Notes under the pieces: generated by a model
Told to the model about the DNA's origin: nothing
Databases searched by the model: none
The model's input: the letters and a program-made list of their open reading frames with translations, nothing else
Assembly: GCA_903847975.1 (NCBI GenBank)
Contig: CAINFC010000252.1
Coordinates: forward strand, 213,220 to 277,219
Origin: an uncultured Acidobacteriota bacterium
GTDB lineage: Bacteria > Acidobacteriota > UBA6911 > CAINFC01
DNA length: 64,000 bases
Direction: 5' to 3'
Program-made: the position numbers and the translations under genes
Part shown: positions 1 through 9,617 of the stretch, piece after piece
Numbering within the stretch: the first letter of the stretch is position 1
Layout: each line of letters opens with the position of its first letter

Positions 1-1
1 T

Positions 2-757
2 GCACTCGATACGGCCCGCAGCGCCGGAAGCCGGCTTATGGATTTTTTCCAGCGGAAAATCGACATTCAGTGGAAAGGCAGCGTCAACCTGGTTACCGAA
101 GCCGACCTGGCTTCGGAGGAGCTGATTGTTCATGCCATCCGCAAGCGCTATCCCGGCCATCGCTACCTGTGCGAAGAGGGGAACAGGAGCGACGCCGGCG
201 ACTCCGTCTACCGATGGATTGTCGACCCCCTGGACGGCACCACCAATTTTGCCCATGGATATCCCTGCTTCAATGTTTCTGTGGCCCTGGAGCAGGAAGG
301 AGAAATCATGCTGGGCGCTGTCTACAACCCGGTTCTGGACGAGATGTTCCATGCGGTCCGATCCCATGGGTCGTACCTCAATGGGAAGAGTATCCGGGTT
401 TCCGATATCGGCGACCTGGGGAATAGCCTGCTGGTAACCGGTTTCCCCTACGACATTCGCACCAGCCAGGACAACAATCTGGAGCATTTCCGGAGATTTT
501 CCCTGCGCGCCCAGGCCGTCCGCCGGGATGGCTCGGCCGCGCTGGATTTTTGCTATGTAGCCGCCGGCCGGTTTGACGGATTCTGGGAAATTCACCTGGC
601 CCCCTGGGATGCCGCTGCCGGAGCTCTGATCGTCCGGGAAGCCGGTGGAACAGTCAGCAATTACCGGGGGGATTCCTTCGACCTGTTTGCCGGTCAGGTA
701 GTCGCCAGCAACGGCCTGATTCACCCCCAGATGATCGACACCCTGAAAGACACGTAG
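2..757 (+). CDS. suhB: Inositol monophosphatase family protein, 5' partial
   Basis: The reading frame is open to the left edge, and the residues before the first visible Met (position 38) still align with the family N-terminus, so the true start lies upstream of the window; 251 residues are visible. Family landmarks are present: the metal-binding EEG (about 173-181), the signature DPLDGTTNF (224-250) and a C-terminal WDAAAG followed by EAGG. Members hydrolyse inositol-1-phosphate or related phosphate esters with Mg2+ in the cytoplasm; SuhB also takes part in rRNA transcription in some bacteria. The C-terminus is complete. The stop codon is followed after 52 bases by the DAHP synthase start, so the two may be co-transcribed. 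Exact substrate cannot be read from the sequence. Confidence 0.9.
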   Translation, partial: ALDTARSAGSRLMDFFQRKIDIQWKGSVNLVTEADLASEELIVHAIRKRYPGHRYLCEEGNRSDAGDSVYRWIVDPLDGTTNFAHGYPCFNVSVALEQEGEIMLGAVYNPVLDEMFHAVRSHGSYLNGKSIRVSDIGDLGNSLLVTGFPYDIRTSQDNNLEHFRRFSLRAQAVRRDGSAALDFCYVAAGRFDGFWEIHLAPWDAAAGALIVREAGGTVSNYRGDSFDLFAGQVVASNGLIHPQMIDTLKDT

Positions 758-809
758 CTTGGAGTACCTTCCCTCCCCTGGTAAAGATTTCACGCAAGGA
801 GCCGCGACT

Positions 810-1826
810 ATGATCATTTCCATGAAACCCCATGCCACCAAGGAACAGATCGAGCATGTTTGTGACCGGATCAAGGAATTCGGCTATCAGGCTCACCCAA
901 TCTTCGGTGCGGAAAGAACTGTAATCGGAGCCGTCGGCGATGGAAGGGCCCGGGACTACATTCAGGCTCTGGAATCGGCTCCCGGCGTGGAAAGCGTGAT
1001 CCCCATTCAGCGCCCCTTCAAACTGGTGGGAAGAGAGCTGAAAAAAGAAAAATCGGTTCTTCAAATCGACGAAATCACCGTGGGCGGCGACCAATTTGTC
1101 CTGATGGCCGGCCCCTGCTCGGTGGAAAGCAGGGAGCAGATTCTCATCACCGCCAGGGCGGTCAAGAAGGCCGGTGCGGTGATGCTTCGGGGCGGGGCCT
1201 TCAAACCCAGAACCTCTCCCTACGACTTTCAGGGACTGGAAGAAGAAGGCCTTAAACTGATGGCGGAAGCCCGTCAGGAAACCGGCCTGAAGATCGTTAC
1301 GGAAATTATCTCCTCGGATGAACTGGATGTGGTGGCTCATTATGCCGACGTCCTGCAGATCGGCGCCCGCAACATGCAGAATTTCGCACTGCTGAAAGCA
1401 GTCGGCCGGACCCGGAAGCCGGTTTTGCTGAAAAGGGGCATGATGTCCACCATCAAAGAGCTTCTGATGTCCGCCGAGTATATTCTCTCCCAGGGCAATC
1501 CCAACGTCATGCTTTGCGAACGAGGCATACGCACCTTCGAAACCTATACGCGCAATACCCTGGATATATCGGCCGTTCCCCTGCTCAATGAGCTGAGCCA
1601 CCTCCCGGTGATCGTCGATCCCAGCCACGGCACCGGAATTCGCAGCCTCATCCGCCCCGTTTCCAAAGCCGCTCTGGCCGCAGGTGCCGACGGATTGATT
1701 ATCGAGGTCCACCCCAATCCGGAGGATGCTTTTTCCGACGGCCCGCAATCGCTCCTTCCCGAAGAATTCCAGGCGCTGGTGCAGGAACTGCAGGGGTACC
1801 TGGCCCTGGAAAAAAGGCACCTCTGA
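810..1826 (+). CDS. aroF: 3-deoxy-7-phosphoheptulonate (DAHP) synthase, type I-beta with N-terminal regulatory domain
   Basis: Condenses phosphoenolpyruvate and erythrose-4-phosphate in the first step of the shikimate pathway. The ATG at 810 is chosen because an AAGGAG ribosome site lies about 8 bases upstream and it gives 338 residues, the length of the Thermotoga enzyme; an upstream TTG at 759 has no such support. Residues 1-70 look like the ferredoxin-like regulatory domain that confers Tyr/Phe feedback inhibition in the Thermotoga homologue. The barrel carries AGPCSVES (metal Cys about residue 103), [21 protein letters not shown] and DPSHGTG. It stands just upstream of a leuA-leuB-pheA-iorA series, so this end of the window is devoted to aromatic and branched-chain amino acids. 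Confidence 0.95.
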   Translation: MIISMKPHATKEQIEHVCDRIKEFGYQAHPIFGAERTVIGAVGDGRARDYIQALESAPGVESVIPIQRPFKLVGRELKKEKSVLQIDEITVGGDQFVLMAGPCSVESREQILITARAVKKAGAVMLRGGAFKPRTSPYDFQGLEEEGLKLMAEARQETGLKIVTEIISSDELDVVAHYADVLQIGARNMQNFALLKAVGRTRKPVLLKRGMMSTIKELLMSAEYILSQGNPNVMLCERGIRTFETYTRNTLDISAVPLLNELSHLPVIVDPSHGTGIRSLIRPVSKAALAAGADGLIIEVHPNPEDAFSDGPQSLLPEEFQALVQELQGYLALEKRHL

Positions 1827-1862
1827 CCCCATCTCCAAAAAGTGGTGGACGGGACAGCGGTT

Positions 1863-1883
1863 CTGCCGTCCCGATTGGGACTT
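1863..1883. repeat. Copy of dispersed palindromic intergenic repeat
   Basis: This stretch matches CTGCCGTCCCGATGGGACTT, found at 48253-48272 and inverted at 48445-48464, except for one inserted T. The core GTCCC/GGGAC is self-complementary. It lies in the 268-base gap between the DAHP synthase and the TetR promoter, where I see no gene. Confidence 0.6.
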
Positions 1884-2036
1884 ACCCCGTACGGGAGCCA
1901 ACCCGGAAATCAATTTTTATCTTCTATTTTCCTCCTGTGCTTCCCGTCTTCCTGTAAAAACACAGGGACCACAAGAAAGCAAGACCGGGAATAAAACGAA
2001 AGGGCCTGCCGTTTCTGGAACTGTGTTTCTTTCCCC

Positions 2037-2065
2037 TTGACACCCGGTATTCCGGGCGGTATTAT
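2037..2065 (+). promoter_or_regulatory. Sigma-70-type promoter of the TetR gene
   Basis: A perfect TTGACA (2037-2042) is separated by 17 bases from TATTAT (2060-2065). The predicted transcription start near 2072 falls inside the palindromic operator at 2067-2086, which is the usual arrangement for autorepression. Confidence 0.75.
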
Positions 2066-2066
2066 C

Positions 2067-2086
2067 TACCTACCGTTCGGTAGGTA
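2067..2086. promoter_or_regulatory. Palindromic TetR-family operator
   Basis: TACCTACCGTTCGGTAGGTA has two perfect 9-base arms around a TT centre. It abuts the -10 element and lies 8 bases before the TetR start codon. ACCNACCG-type palindromes are known targets of TetR regulators of acyl-CoA and fatty-acid genes such as Thermus PfmR; that link is an inference for this gene. Confidence 0.75.
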
Positions 2087-2094
2087 AGCACGAT

Positions 2095-2733
2095 ATGACA
2101 GACAAATCAAAAGAGGCAGCCGGGGGCGATTCCAGACGACCGGAAATCTTTCATGTGGCCGCCCGCCTTTTCCACGAGAAGGGATTTGCTCAAACCTCGA
2201 TGAGCGATATTTCCGCTGCCCTGGGGTTGACCAAAGCGGGTTTGTACCATCATATTCTCAGCAAGGAGCAGCTCCTGCTGGCCATTTTCAACTACGGACT
2301 GGATCTGCTCGAAAGGGAAGTCGTCCAGCCGGTTGCTGAAATTTCAGACCCGGAAGAAAAGCTGCGCCGGCTGATTCAAAAGCATATCCAGCTGATCCTG
2401 CAGAAACGGTTTCATGAGATCACGGTGATCCTTCATGAAAACCGGACTCTTCACGGCAAATCGCTCGACCAGATCAATCAGCGCAAGAAAAAATACATCC
2501 GTTTCCTGGAAAACATTCTGGCCGATATCGCCCGAAAAAATCCGCGCGGGAAAATCCAGCCTAAACTCGGGGCCTTCGCCCTGCTGGGCATGATCAACTG
2601 GCTTTATCAATGGTACAATCCGCGCGGCCCGGTCTCCCAGGATGAGCTTACCGAACAATTTACCGAGCTTTTTCTGCGAGGTTACGGGACGGGCGGCGCC
2701 GCATCCCCGTCCTCCCCCCGCGCGGCCCGTTGA
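2095..2733 (+). CDS. TetR/AcrR family transcriptional regulator
   Basis: This 212-residue protein has an N-terminal TetR helix-turn-helix at about residues 17-62, with the typical run FAQTSMSDISAALGLTKAGLYHH. The C-terminal part is an all-helical ligand-binding and dimerisation domain rich in basic and aromatic residues. The gene sits directly behind a strong promoter whose start site is covered by a perfect palindrome, so it very probably represses itself. The ribosome site is weak and partly overlaps the operator. The operator type resembles those of fatty-acid and acyl-CoA regulators, but neighbouring genes are for amino-acid synthesis, so its other targets probably lie elsewhere. Ligand unknown. 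The C-terminal tail is Pro/Ala/Ser-rich and looks disordered. Confidence 0.9.
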   Translation: MTDKSKEAAGGDSRRPEIFHVAARLFHEKGFAQTSMSDISAALGLTKAGLYHHILSKEQLLLAIFNYGLDLLEREVVQPVAEISDPEEKLRRLIQKHIQLILQKRFHEITVILHENRTLHGKSLDQINQRKKKYIRFLENILADIARKNPRGKIQPKLGAFALLGMINWLYQWYNPRGPVSQDELTEQFTELFLRGYGTGGAASPSSPRAAR

Positions 2734-2803
2734 CGGATGACGAATTCCTGTTTCCTGGACCTAATTCTTCTTATACTAAAATCTTATTCCCGGAGAACTT
2801 TTT

Positions 2804-4354
2804 ATGAACAATCGCATTTATATTTTCGACACCACCCTCAGGGACGGCGAGCAGTCGCCCGGGGCCAGCATGAACCTGGAAGAAAAGATGAAAATGGCCC
2901 ATCAGCTGGAGCGGCTCCACGTGGATGTCATCGAGGCGGGTTTTCCGATCGCCTCCGACGGCGACTTCGAGTCGGTGCGGGAAATTGCCAGGGAAATTCG
3001 CGGATGCACGATTGCCGGACTGGCCCGCGCCACCCGGGGAGACATTGACCGGGCCTGGGAGGCCTTGCAGTATGCTGCCAGGCCGCGCATCCACACGTTC
3101 ATTGCCACCTCCGACATTCACCTGGAATACAAGCTGAAGAGGTCCCGGGAACAGGTCCTGGAGCAGACCGCGGAAGCGGTTGCCTATGCCAAATCGCTAT
3201 GCCCGGAAGTTGAGTTTTCCGCCGAAGATGCCGGCCGAAGCGATATCGATTATCTCTGCCAGGTGGTGGAAGCCGCCATCCGGGCCGGGGCTGACGTGAT
3301 CAACATCCCCGACACCGTTGGCTATTGCCTGCCGTCGGAGTTCGGCGCCAAAATTGCCGCCATCCGGCAGAACGTTCCCAACATCGACCAGGCGATCCTG
3401 AGCGTACACTGCCACAACGATCTTGGCCTGGCGGTAGCCAACTCCCTGGCTGCCATCCAGAACGGTGCCCGCCAGGTGGAATGCACCGTCAACGGCATCG
3501 GGGAGCGGGCCGGCAACGCCTCCCTGGAGGAGATCGTAATGGCCCTGTATGTGCGCGGAGACCTCATGCAATTCAACTGCGGCGTAAAAACCGAAGAAAT
3601 CTTCCGTTCGAGCAAGCTGCTCTCCAACCTGACCGGGCTGGTGGTCCAGGCCAACAAGGCCATCGTGGGGAAGAATGCCTTCGCCCATGAAGCCGGAATT
3701 CATCAGGACGGGGTTCTCAAAAAGTCGATCACCTACGAAATCATGACCCCTCAGGCCGTCGGCCTTCCCACCAATAACCTGGTCATGGGCAAGCACTCCG
3801 GCAGGCATGCCCTGGACAAGCGCTACAAGGAGCTGGGGTACGAGCTGAGCAAGTCGGAGCTGGACAAAGCCTATCTCCTGTTCACCAAGCTCGCCGACCG
3901 GAAAAAGCAGATTTTTGACGAGGATCTGCTGGTTATCGTCCATGACGGGATCCGGGTCATTCCGGAAACCTACCACCTCAAATATATCCAGACCGTCGGA
4001 GGCAATCAGACCATCGCCACAGCTACGGTGAAGCTATCGCGCGAAGATTCCATATTCATCGACTCCGCCACGGGAGACGGGCCGGTGGATGCCACCTATA
4101 AAGCCATTGATCGGATTGCCGGCATGAGCGGAAAGCTCCTGGATTACTCCCTCAACTCGGTGACCCGCGGTAAAGATGCGGTGGGCGAAGTTTACGTGCA
4201 CGTGGAGTTCGATGCCAAAACCTTCACCGGCCAGGCGGCCAGCTCGGATATCATCGATGCCAGCGCACGGGCTTATCTCCATGCCCTGAACAAGGCGCTT
4301 CACGAGAGGCAGCACCACTGCTCCTCCAGGAAATCGGACGAAGAAATGATTTAG
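2804..4354 (+). CDS. leuA: 2-isopropylmalate synthase
   Basis: Condenses acetyl-CoA with 2-oxoisovalerate, the committed step of leucine synthesis, in the cytoplasm. The 516-residue length fits LeuA. The HMGL-like barrel begins with [15 protein letters not shown] (from residue 9) and has the metal-binding HCHND and the NGIGERAGN motif. The C-terminal third, about residues 390-505, matches the LeuA allosteric dimerisation domain that binds leucine. A GGAG about 8 bases before the ATG supports the start. The 70-base gap after the TetR gene shows no leader peptide, T-box or terminator, so it may be read from the TetR promoter. leuB follows, but leuC and leuD are not in the window. Confidence 0.93.
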   Translation: MNNRIYIFDTTLRDGEQSPGASMNLEEKMKMAHQLERLHVDVIEAGFPIASDGDFESVREIAREIRGCTIAGLARATRGDIDRAWEALQYAARPRIHTFIATSDIHLEYKLKRSREQVLEQTAEAVAYAKSLCPEVEFSAEDAGRSDIDYLCQVVEAAIRAGADVINIPDTVGYCLPSEFGAKIAAIRQNVPNIDQAILSVHCHNDLGLAVANSLAAIQNGARQVECTVNGIGERAGNASLEEIVMALYVRGDLMQFNCGVKTEEIFRSSKLLSNLTGLVVQANKAIVGKNAFAHEAGIHQDGVLKKSITYEIMTPQAVGLPTNNLVMGKHSGRHALDKRYKELGYELSKSELDKAYLLFTKLADRKKQIFDEDLLVIVHDGIRVIPETYHLKYIQTVGGNQTIATATVKLSREDSIFIDSATGDGPVDATYKAIDRIAGMSGKLLDYSLNSVTRGKDAVGEVYVHVEFDAKTFTGQAASSDIIDASARAYLHALNKALHERQHHCSSRKSDEEMI

Positions 4355-4448
4355 GGCCGGCCGTCGAAACGGCCGCTGGTTCTATCCTCTCTTTTATGGT
4401 AGATTTCTTTGCGCCCCATTTACATTTACGTTTTCCAAAATACAAATT

Positions 4449-5516
4449 ATGAACTACAGAATTCTGGTTTTACCCGGCGACGGGGTCGGTCCGGAAGTGA
4501 CCTCCGAAGCCATCAAGGTTCTGAACCGGGTTGCGGAGCGGAACCAACTAACCCTTCATTACGAATACGCCCTGATCGGCGGAGCGGCCTACGATGCGGT
4601 CGGAGTACCGCTTCCCAAGGAAACCATGGCTTTATGCCCCGGAGCGGATGCCGTTCTGCTCGGGGCCATCGGCGGGCCGCAATGGGATCAGCTGGGGCCC
4701 GGGTTGCGCCCCGAATCGGGCCTTCTCGGAATACGCGCCCACCTGGGGCTTTACGCCAATTTGCGTCCGGCCAAGGTATCCACCCCGCTGGTGGAGGCCT
4801 CTCCGCTGAAACGGGAAGTGGTGGAAGGGGTAGACCTGGTGATCGTCCGCGAGCTCGCCGGAGGAATCTATTATGGCACCCCTAGGGGAATCATTGAAGA
4901 CGGACCTCAAAAAACCGGAATCAACACGGAAATCTACCGCACTCCGGAAATCGAGCGCATCGCCCACGCGGCTTTTCAGCTGGCCCGGAAGCGGCGCCGG
5001 AAAGTGACCTCGGTCGACAAAGCCAATGTCCTGGAAAGCTCGCAGCTGTGGCGCGAAACGGTCACCCGCATCGGCAGGGAGTATCCGGATGTCGCGCTGG
5101 ATTTCCTGTATGTGGACAACTGCGCCATGCAGCTGGTCACCCATCCCCGGCGCTTCGATGTAGTCCTTACCAACAACATTTTCGGCGACATCCTCAGCGA
5201 TGAGGCCGCGGTGATCACCGGATCGATCGGGATGCTTCCCTCGGCCAGCCTCGGCACCGGGACAGCCCTCTATGAGCCGGTCCACGGATCGGCTCCCGAC
5301 ATCGCCGGGAAAGGAATCGCCAACCCTCTGGCCACGATTCTCTCGGCCGCCATGATGGTGGAACTTTCCTTCCAGCTGCCGGAAGCAGCCGGCCGCATTG
5401 TATCCGCCGTCGAAAAAGTCCTGGAGGAAGGTTACCGCACGGCGGACATCGCCTCGCCGGGGCAACCGACTGTGGGGACCGTCGAGATGGGCGATCTGGT
5501 GGCGGAACGTATCTGA
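4449..5516 (+). CDS. leuB: 3-isopropylmalate dehydrogenase
   Basis: Oxidatively decarboxylates 3-isopropylmalate to 2-oxoisocaproate with NAD+, the third leucine-specific step. The 355 residues contain GDGVGPEV near the start, [10 protein letters not shown], the catalytic [27 protein letters not shown] and the NAD-binding [18 protein letters not shown]. No clear Shine-Dalgarno precedes the ATG and the upstream 30 bases are AT-rich. The 94-base gap after leuA holds a small GC-rich stem (CGGCCG-TCGAAA-CGGCCG, 4358-4375) without an adjacent T tract, so it is a weak attenuator or processing candidate at best. pheA starts 15 bases after the stop, indicating one transcript. Confidence 0.94.
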   Translation: MNYRILVLPGDGVGPEVTSEAIKVLNRVAERNQLTLHYEYALIGGAAYDAVGVPLPKETMALCPGADAVLLGAIGGPQWDQLGPGLRPESGLLGIRAHLGLYANLRPAKVSTPLVEASPLKREVVEGVDLVIVRELAGGIYYGTPRGIIEDGPQKTGINTEIYRTPEIERIAHAAFQLARKRRRKVTSVDKANVLESSQLWRETVTRIGREYPDVALDFLYVDNCAMQLVTHPRRFDVVLTNNIFGDILSDEAAVITGSIGMLPSASLGTGTALYEPVHGSAPDIAGKGIANPLATILSAAMMVELSFQLPEAAGRIVSAVEKVLEEGYRTADIASPGQPTVGTVEMGDLVAERI

Positions 5517-5531
5517 CCTCGACAGGGCCAT

Positions 5532-6335
5532 ATGAAAATCGGCTTTCAAGGGGAACGGGGCGCTTACAGCGAGATTGCCGCCAAGCGGATCTATGGAGAA
5601 AAGATCCGCACCGTGCCTCTTCCCAGCTTTGAGCAGGTTTTTGAGAAGGTGGACGACGGCAGTCTGTCCTGCGGCATCGTGCCGCTGGAAAACTCCCTGG
5701 CCGGAAGCATTCTCCAAAACTACGATCTTCTGCTTCGACATAAGCTCAGCATTGTCGCCGAGGTTTCCCAGAGAATCACTCACAACCTGATCGTCCACCC
5801 CGGGTGCCGCTTTGCGGATCTGCGGGAGGTCCACTCCCACCCCCAGGCGCTCATGCAGTGTGAAAAGTTCCTTTCGCGCTGCCCGTCGCTCCACAAGGTT
5901 CCCTCGTACGACACCGCGGGGGCCGTCAAATGGATCAAGGAAAATAAACTGCACCACGCGGCGGCTATTGCCAGCACCTGGGCCGCCGAATTATACGATA
6001 TGCAGGTTCTCCAGCAGGGGATCGAGAGCGACCCGGAAAATTACACCCGCTTCGTTGTGCTGCGCCGGCACCCGCGCCCCTCCAAGAACGCCAAAAAGAC
6101 CTCCATCGTTTTTTCCCTGCGCAGCGTGCCGGGGGCTCTCTTCAAATCCCTGAGCGTCTTCGCGCTCCGGGACATCGATCTGCTTAAAATCGAATCCCGT
6201 CCCCTGCACGGCAAGCCATGGGAATATTTTTTTTACGTCGATTTTTCCGGGAACACTTCCGATCCGAATTGTCGCAACGCCCTTAATCACTTGACTGAAA
6301 TTTCTACATTTTTGCGTGTTCTTGGCTCCTACTGA
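5532..6335 (+). CDS. pheA: Prephenate dehydratase with C-terminal ACT domain
   Basis: Converts prephenate to phenylpyruvate in phenylalanine synthesis. It is a monofunctional 267-residue form with no chorismate mutase domain. The catalytic periplasmic-binding-like domain has GFQGERGAYSE at the N-terminus, NSLAGSI, and the TRF motif inside ENYTRFVVL. The ACT domain (about 188-265) carries the phenylalanine-binding signatures PGALF and ESRP, so end-product inhibition by phenylalanine is expected. It lies 15 bases behind leuB and 38 bases before an iorA-like gene whose usual substrates include phenylpyruvate-type 2-oxo acids, which makes this a compact aromatic/branched-chain 2-oxo-acid block. 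Confidence 0.94.
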   Translation: MKIGFQGERGAYSEIAAKRIYGEKIRTVPLPSFEQVFEKVDDGSLSCGIVPLENSLAGSILQNYDLLLRHKLSIVAEVSQRITHNLIVHPGCRFADLREVHSHPQALMQCEKFLSRCPSLHKVPSYDTAGAVKWIKENKLHHAAAIASTWAAELYDMQVLQQGIESDPENYTRFVVLRRHPRPSKNAKKTSIVFSLRSVPGALFKSLSVFALRDIDLLKIESRPLHGKPWEYFFYVDFSGNTSDPNCRNALNHLTEISTFLRVLGSY

Positions 6336-6373
6336 ATTGTGATACCGAAGAAACGCAAATCCGGGCGGAAATC

Positions 6374-7978
6374 ATGAAGGAAAAGCTACTTCTCGGGGAT
6401 GAGGCGGTTGCCGTGGCCGCCGTGCATGCCGGAATCACGGCCGCTTACTCCTACCCGGGGACGCCGGCAACGGAAATCATGGAATGCCTGCGGGCTTTAT
6501 CCTCCTCCGACGACGGCCGATCTTTTGGAGCCTTCTGGTGCGCCAACGAAAAAACGGCGTATGAAGAAGCGGCCGGCGTCTCCTTCGCCGACGGCCGATC
6601 CCTGGTTTCCATGAAGCATGTCGGCCTGAACGTCGCTGCCGACCCTTTTATCAATTCGGCACTTGTCGACCTTCGCGGCGGGCTGGTCCTGGCGGTGGCC
6701 GATGATCCGGGAATGCACAGTTCCCAGAACGAACAGGACAGCCGCTTTTATGCCGATTTCGCCCGGACCATCTGCCTGGAACCCTCCTCCGCCCAGGAGG
6801 CCTATGACATGACCCGGGAAGCCTTCCTTCTCTCCGAGCGCTGGCAAATCCCGGTTCTCGTCCGGCTTGTCACCCGGCTGGCCCACGGCCGATCCGCCGT
6901 CCGCCTTGCGGAATGCGAAACCCGAAAACCGGTACGCAAAGGAGAGCAGGTTGACGGCTGGATTCTCATCCCCTCCAACGCCCGCAGGCAATGGAGAAAG
7001 CTGCTGGACCTGCAACCCCGACTTCTCGAGTGGAGCGAAGGCTGCCCTTACAACCTTATTTCTCCCGACCCGGGTCAGGCCGGCTGGGGGGTGATCACCT
7101 CGGGCATCGCCCGTAATCATTTCGAGGAAAGCCGTAAAGAGCTGCCGGATCCTCCAGCACACCTGCACATCGGCGCCTACCCGCTGCCGATGGAAAAAAT
7201 TCGCGAGTTCGCCAGGAATCGGAAGAGCCTGTTGATTCTGGAGGAAGGGTATCCGTTTATCGAGAGGTCCCTGCGCGGCCTGCTTCCGCAGGCCGTGGCC
7301 ATCGAAGGAAAGCTTTCCGGGCGCCTGCGCGAAGACGGAGAGCTGACCCCGGATGCGGTGCGCCAGGCACTTCTCCTGCCTCCCCGGCCCGTCAAGCACT
7401 TCCTGGCGGGTCCTTTGCCACCCCGGCCGCCGCAACTTTGCTCGGGATGCCCCCATGCCGATATCTTTCACGCCATTCAGATCGCCCGGAAGACCTACCC
7501 CGAGACCGCGATTACATCCGACATCGGCTGCTACACCCTGGGCGCTTTACCTCCTTATTCGGCGATTGAAAGCTGCCTTTGCATGGGAGCCTCGGTCAGC
7601 ATGGCCAAAGGCGCCGCCGATGCCGGTTTGCACCCGGTAGTGGCGGTCATCGGCGACAGCACTTTCCTGCATTCCGGAATCACGCCGCTCATCGATGCCG
7701 TTGCCGCCAATGCCAACATGACCCTGATCATTCTGGACAATGCCGCCGTAGCCATGACGGGAGGGCAGCCCCAGCTCCTGCCTTCCTCCCGACTGGAGAA
7801 AATCGTCCTGGGGCTCGGAGTGGAACCGGAACACCTGAAAATCATCACCGCCCTTCCCCGGGAAACGCAAAAAAACAGTGAGACCCTCCTTGCGGAAATG
7901 AATTACCGCGGCCTTTCGGTGCTGATCGCCGTGCGGGAATGTGTCGAAACCGCGAAGAAAAAGAAAACCAAAGTCTGA
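6374..7978 (+). CDS. Indolepyruvate:ferredoxin oxidoreductase alpha subunit-like protein lacking the ferredoxin domain
   Basis: IorA enzymes are thiamine-diphosphate proteins that, with IorB, oxidatively decarboxylate aryl pyruvates to aryl-acetyl-CoA and reduce ferredoxin. This 534-residue protein has the N-terminal pyrimidine-binding part (GDEAVAVAAVHAGITAAYSYPGTP region, residues 8-30), the CSGCPHAD motif, and the ThDP pyrophosphate site GDSTFLHSG followed by ILDNAAVAMTGGQP. Typical IorA proteins are about 600 residues and end in a 2[4Fe-4S] ferredoxin domain; here the protein stops right after VLIAVRECVETAKKKKTKV, so no ferredoxin cysteines exist. No iorB gene is adjacent. It could take electrons through a separate ferredoxin or a distant IorB, or perform a non-oxidative reaction; the sequence does not decide. 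Confidence 0.75.
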   Translation: MKEKLLLGDEAVAVAAVHAGITAAYSYPGTPATEIMECLRALSSSDDGRSFGAFWCANEKTAYEEAAGVSFADGRSLVSMKHVGLNVAADPFINSALVDLRGGLVLAVADDPGMHSSQNEQDSRFYADFARTICLEPSSAQEAYDMTREAFLLSERWQIPVLVRLVTRLAHGRSAVRLAECETRKPVRKGEQVDGWILIPSNARRQWRKLLDLQPRLLEWSEGCPYNLISPDPGQAGWGVITSGIARNHFEESRKELPDPPAHLHIGAYPLPMEKIREFARNRKSLLILEEGYPFIERSLRGLLPQAVAIEGKLSGRLREDGELTPDAVRQALLLPPRPVKHFLAGPLPPRPPQLCSGCPHADIFHAIQIARKTYPETAITSDIGCYTLGALPPYSAIESCLCMGASVSMAKGAADAGLHPVVAVIGDSTFLHSGITPLIDAVAANANMTLIILDNAAVAMTGGQPQLLPSSRLEKIVLGLGVEPEHLKIITALPRETQKNSETLLAEMNYRGLSVLIAVRECVETAKKKKTKV

Positions 7979-8023
7979 CGGTCGGCCTTTCATGAAATTT
8001 TGATCGGATCCTGGTGAACTCCT

Positions 8024-9610
8024 ATGCCGCTTAAATCGAAAGCATCCCTTTGGTGGATCGCGCTGGCACTGGTCCTCCTCCCGCACCTTCTGTTTTTGTC
8101 CTACCGGCTGAGCGAACCTGTCGGAGGCTACCAGTCCACTCTGGAATCCACCAACCTTCTGGTAGCCCGGCAATTCGAACAGAGGTCTTTTCTGAATCCC
8201 TCCCTGGACGGGAAAGCGCCCTATTTCGAAACTCCTGTTCTTTATCCCTATCTCATTTCCCTTCTTTCCAGGATCACCGGGAACCCGGCAGCCGCGGGCC
8301 GTATTCTGTCCATCACCGCCTACGCAGGAAGCACCCTGCTGCTCTTTCTGGCCGGTACATCTCTTACTTCCCTGCCTGTCAGCTTTGCTGCGGCCGCCCT
8401 TTACGCTTCTCTGCCGATAAGCCTGATGATTAGCAGAAACATCCAGGCCGACGGGCTGATGATCTGCTTTCTTCTTCTGGCCTTTCTGTTCTTTCAAAAA
8501 CGAAAAAGCGGCAGCGCGGTCTCTGTTTTTTCCAAGTGGGTTCCGCCCATCGCCTTTGCCGTAGCTTGCCTTTGCAGCTATACCGCCTGGGTCGCCGGGG
8601 CCGGCTGGGCGGTATATCGGATTTTGCGATTTCGGGGATCAGACGGATGGAGGAACAAAACCGTCCGCGGAGATCTGGCTCTGGGAATCGGGATTCCCGC
8701 ACTTGTTTATTTTCTGTGGGCGCTTCCGGGACCCGGTTCCTGGGCGGACAGCTTTCTGGCCGCTTTCCAGATGAAGAACCCTTTTCTGCTCTTCCAGTCC
8801 CTGTCCCTTCCACTGGAAGCTTTCTGGGCCTGGTCTCCCCTGGGCTTTCTGCTGCTGGTTTCCGGAATTCTCCTGCACCTGCGCCTTGGCGAGGGACAGG
8901 ACACTCCGCTCCGGTGGATTTCGGGTGCCTTTCTTCTGCTGTTTCTGTTTTTCTCCAAATACTCGTTTTACCTCGTCGGCCTGACGCCGTTTACGGTGCT
9001 GCTGGCGGTACCCGCCTGGGGAAAGGTACTCTCTTCCGCCTTCTGGAAAAAAGCCAAATGGATTATCTGGGGGGCCACGCTGGTCCTCGGCAGCCTGGTG
9101 GGCTGCTGTCTGGTGGTGCAGTCGAAATACGGTTTTGACGAGATCTACCAGATTCGTAGGCTGTTGCTGGCCGGGGGACATGCCAGCAGCTCTGTGTTTG
9201 TCCAGGAACCGGTTTTTCAGACCCAGGTCCGAACCTTTCAGTACTATTTTGATTCCGAATCCATTTTCAGCATCGAACGGGTTCCGGTAGACAGCCGGAA
9301 CCAGCTGCAAACCGGCAAGCTGGGCGGCTGCGCCTGGGTTTTCCTCTACTCCGAAAAGGATCCTTTTGCCATTGGAACCGTGATACGGCGCTCCACCAAC
9401 TTGGTCGTGCTTTTTAACCGCCTGGTTCAGCTGGAAAGAAAAAGCCCGCACTTTTTCCGGGTCGACAGCTGGAACATCAGCAAAGGAAGCAACCTACCTG
9501 CCTTTGGACTGAAGATCGTGGAGGATCCTCCCATGTACGGCGTCCGGACTTATCCGGTCGGAACGCAGATTTTTAAAGAGGGATCCAAATTCCTGTTCAA
9601 GGAAAAATAG
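8024..9610 (+). CDS. Polytopic membrane glycosyltransferase of the GT39/ArnT type
   Basis: This 528-residue inner-membrane protein has an N-terminal transmembrane helix, a first periplasmic loop (about 28-75), then about eight to ten further hydrophobic segments and a soluble C-terminal domain from about residue 380. The pattern fits PMT_2/ArnT glycosyltransferases, which move a sugar from a polyprenyl-phosphate donor to lipid, glycan or protein at the outer face of the inner membrane. The family's acidic residues in the first loop appear as the Glu in QSTLESTN, not a clear D-E pair, so activity is inferred. It is followed after 7 bases by an LpxL-like acyltransferase and then an ABC-2 permease, all plausibly one operon for surface glycolipid assembly. 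Confidence 0.65.
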   Translation: MPLKSKASLWWIALALVLLPHLLFLSYRLSEPVGGYQSTLESTNLLVARQFEQRSFLNPSLDGKAPYFETPVLYPYLISLLSRITGNPAAAGRILSITAYAGSTLLLFLAGTSLTSLPVSFAAAALYASLPISLMISRNIQADGLMICFLLLAFLFFQKRKSGSAVSVFSKWVPPIAFAVACLCSYTAWVAGAGWAVYRILRFRGSDGWRNKTVRGDLALGIGIPALVYFLWALPGPGSWADSFLAAFQMKNPFLLFQSLSLPLEAFWAWSPLGFLLLVSGILLHLRLGEGQDTPLRWISGAFLLLFLFFSKYSFYLVGLTPFTVLLAVPAWGKVLSSAFWKKAKWIIWGATLVLGSLVGCCLVVQSKYGFDEIYQIRRLLLAGGHASSSVFVQEPVFQTQVRTFQYYFDSESIFSIERVPVDSRNQLQTGKLGGCAWVFLYSEKDPFAIGTVIRRSTNLVVLFNRLVQLERKSPHFFRVDSWNISKGSNLPAFGLKIVEDPPMYGVRTYPVGTQIFKEGSKFLFKEK

Positions 9611-9617
9611 TCCGGCG

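Noticed and set aside
4358..4375. Terminator or attenuator between leuA and leuB
   Set aside because: The 6-bp GC stem lacks an adjacent T tract and no leader peptide is present.
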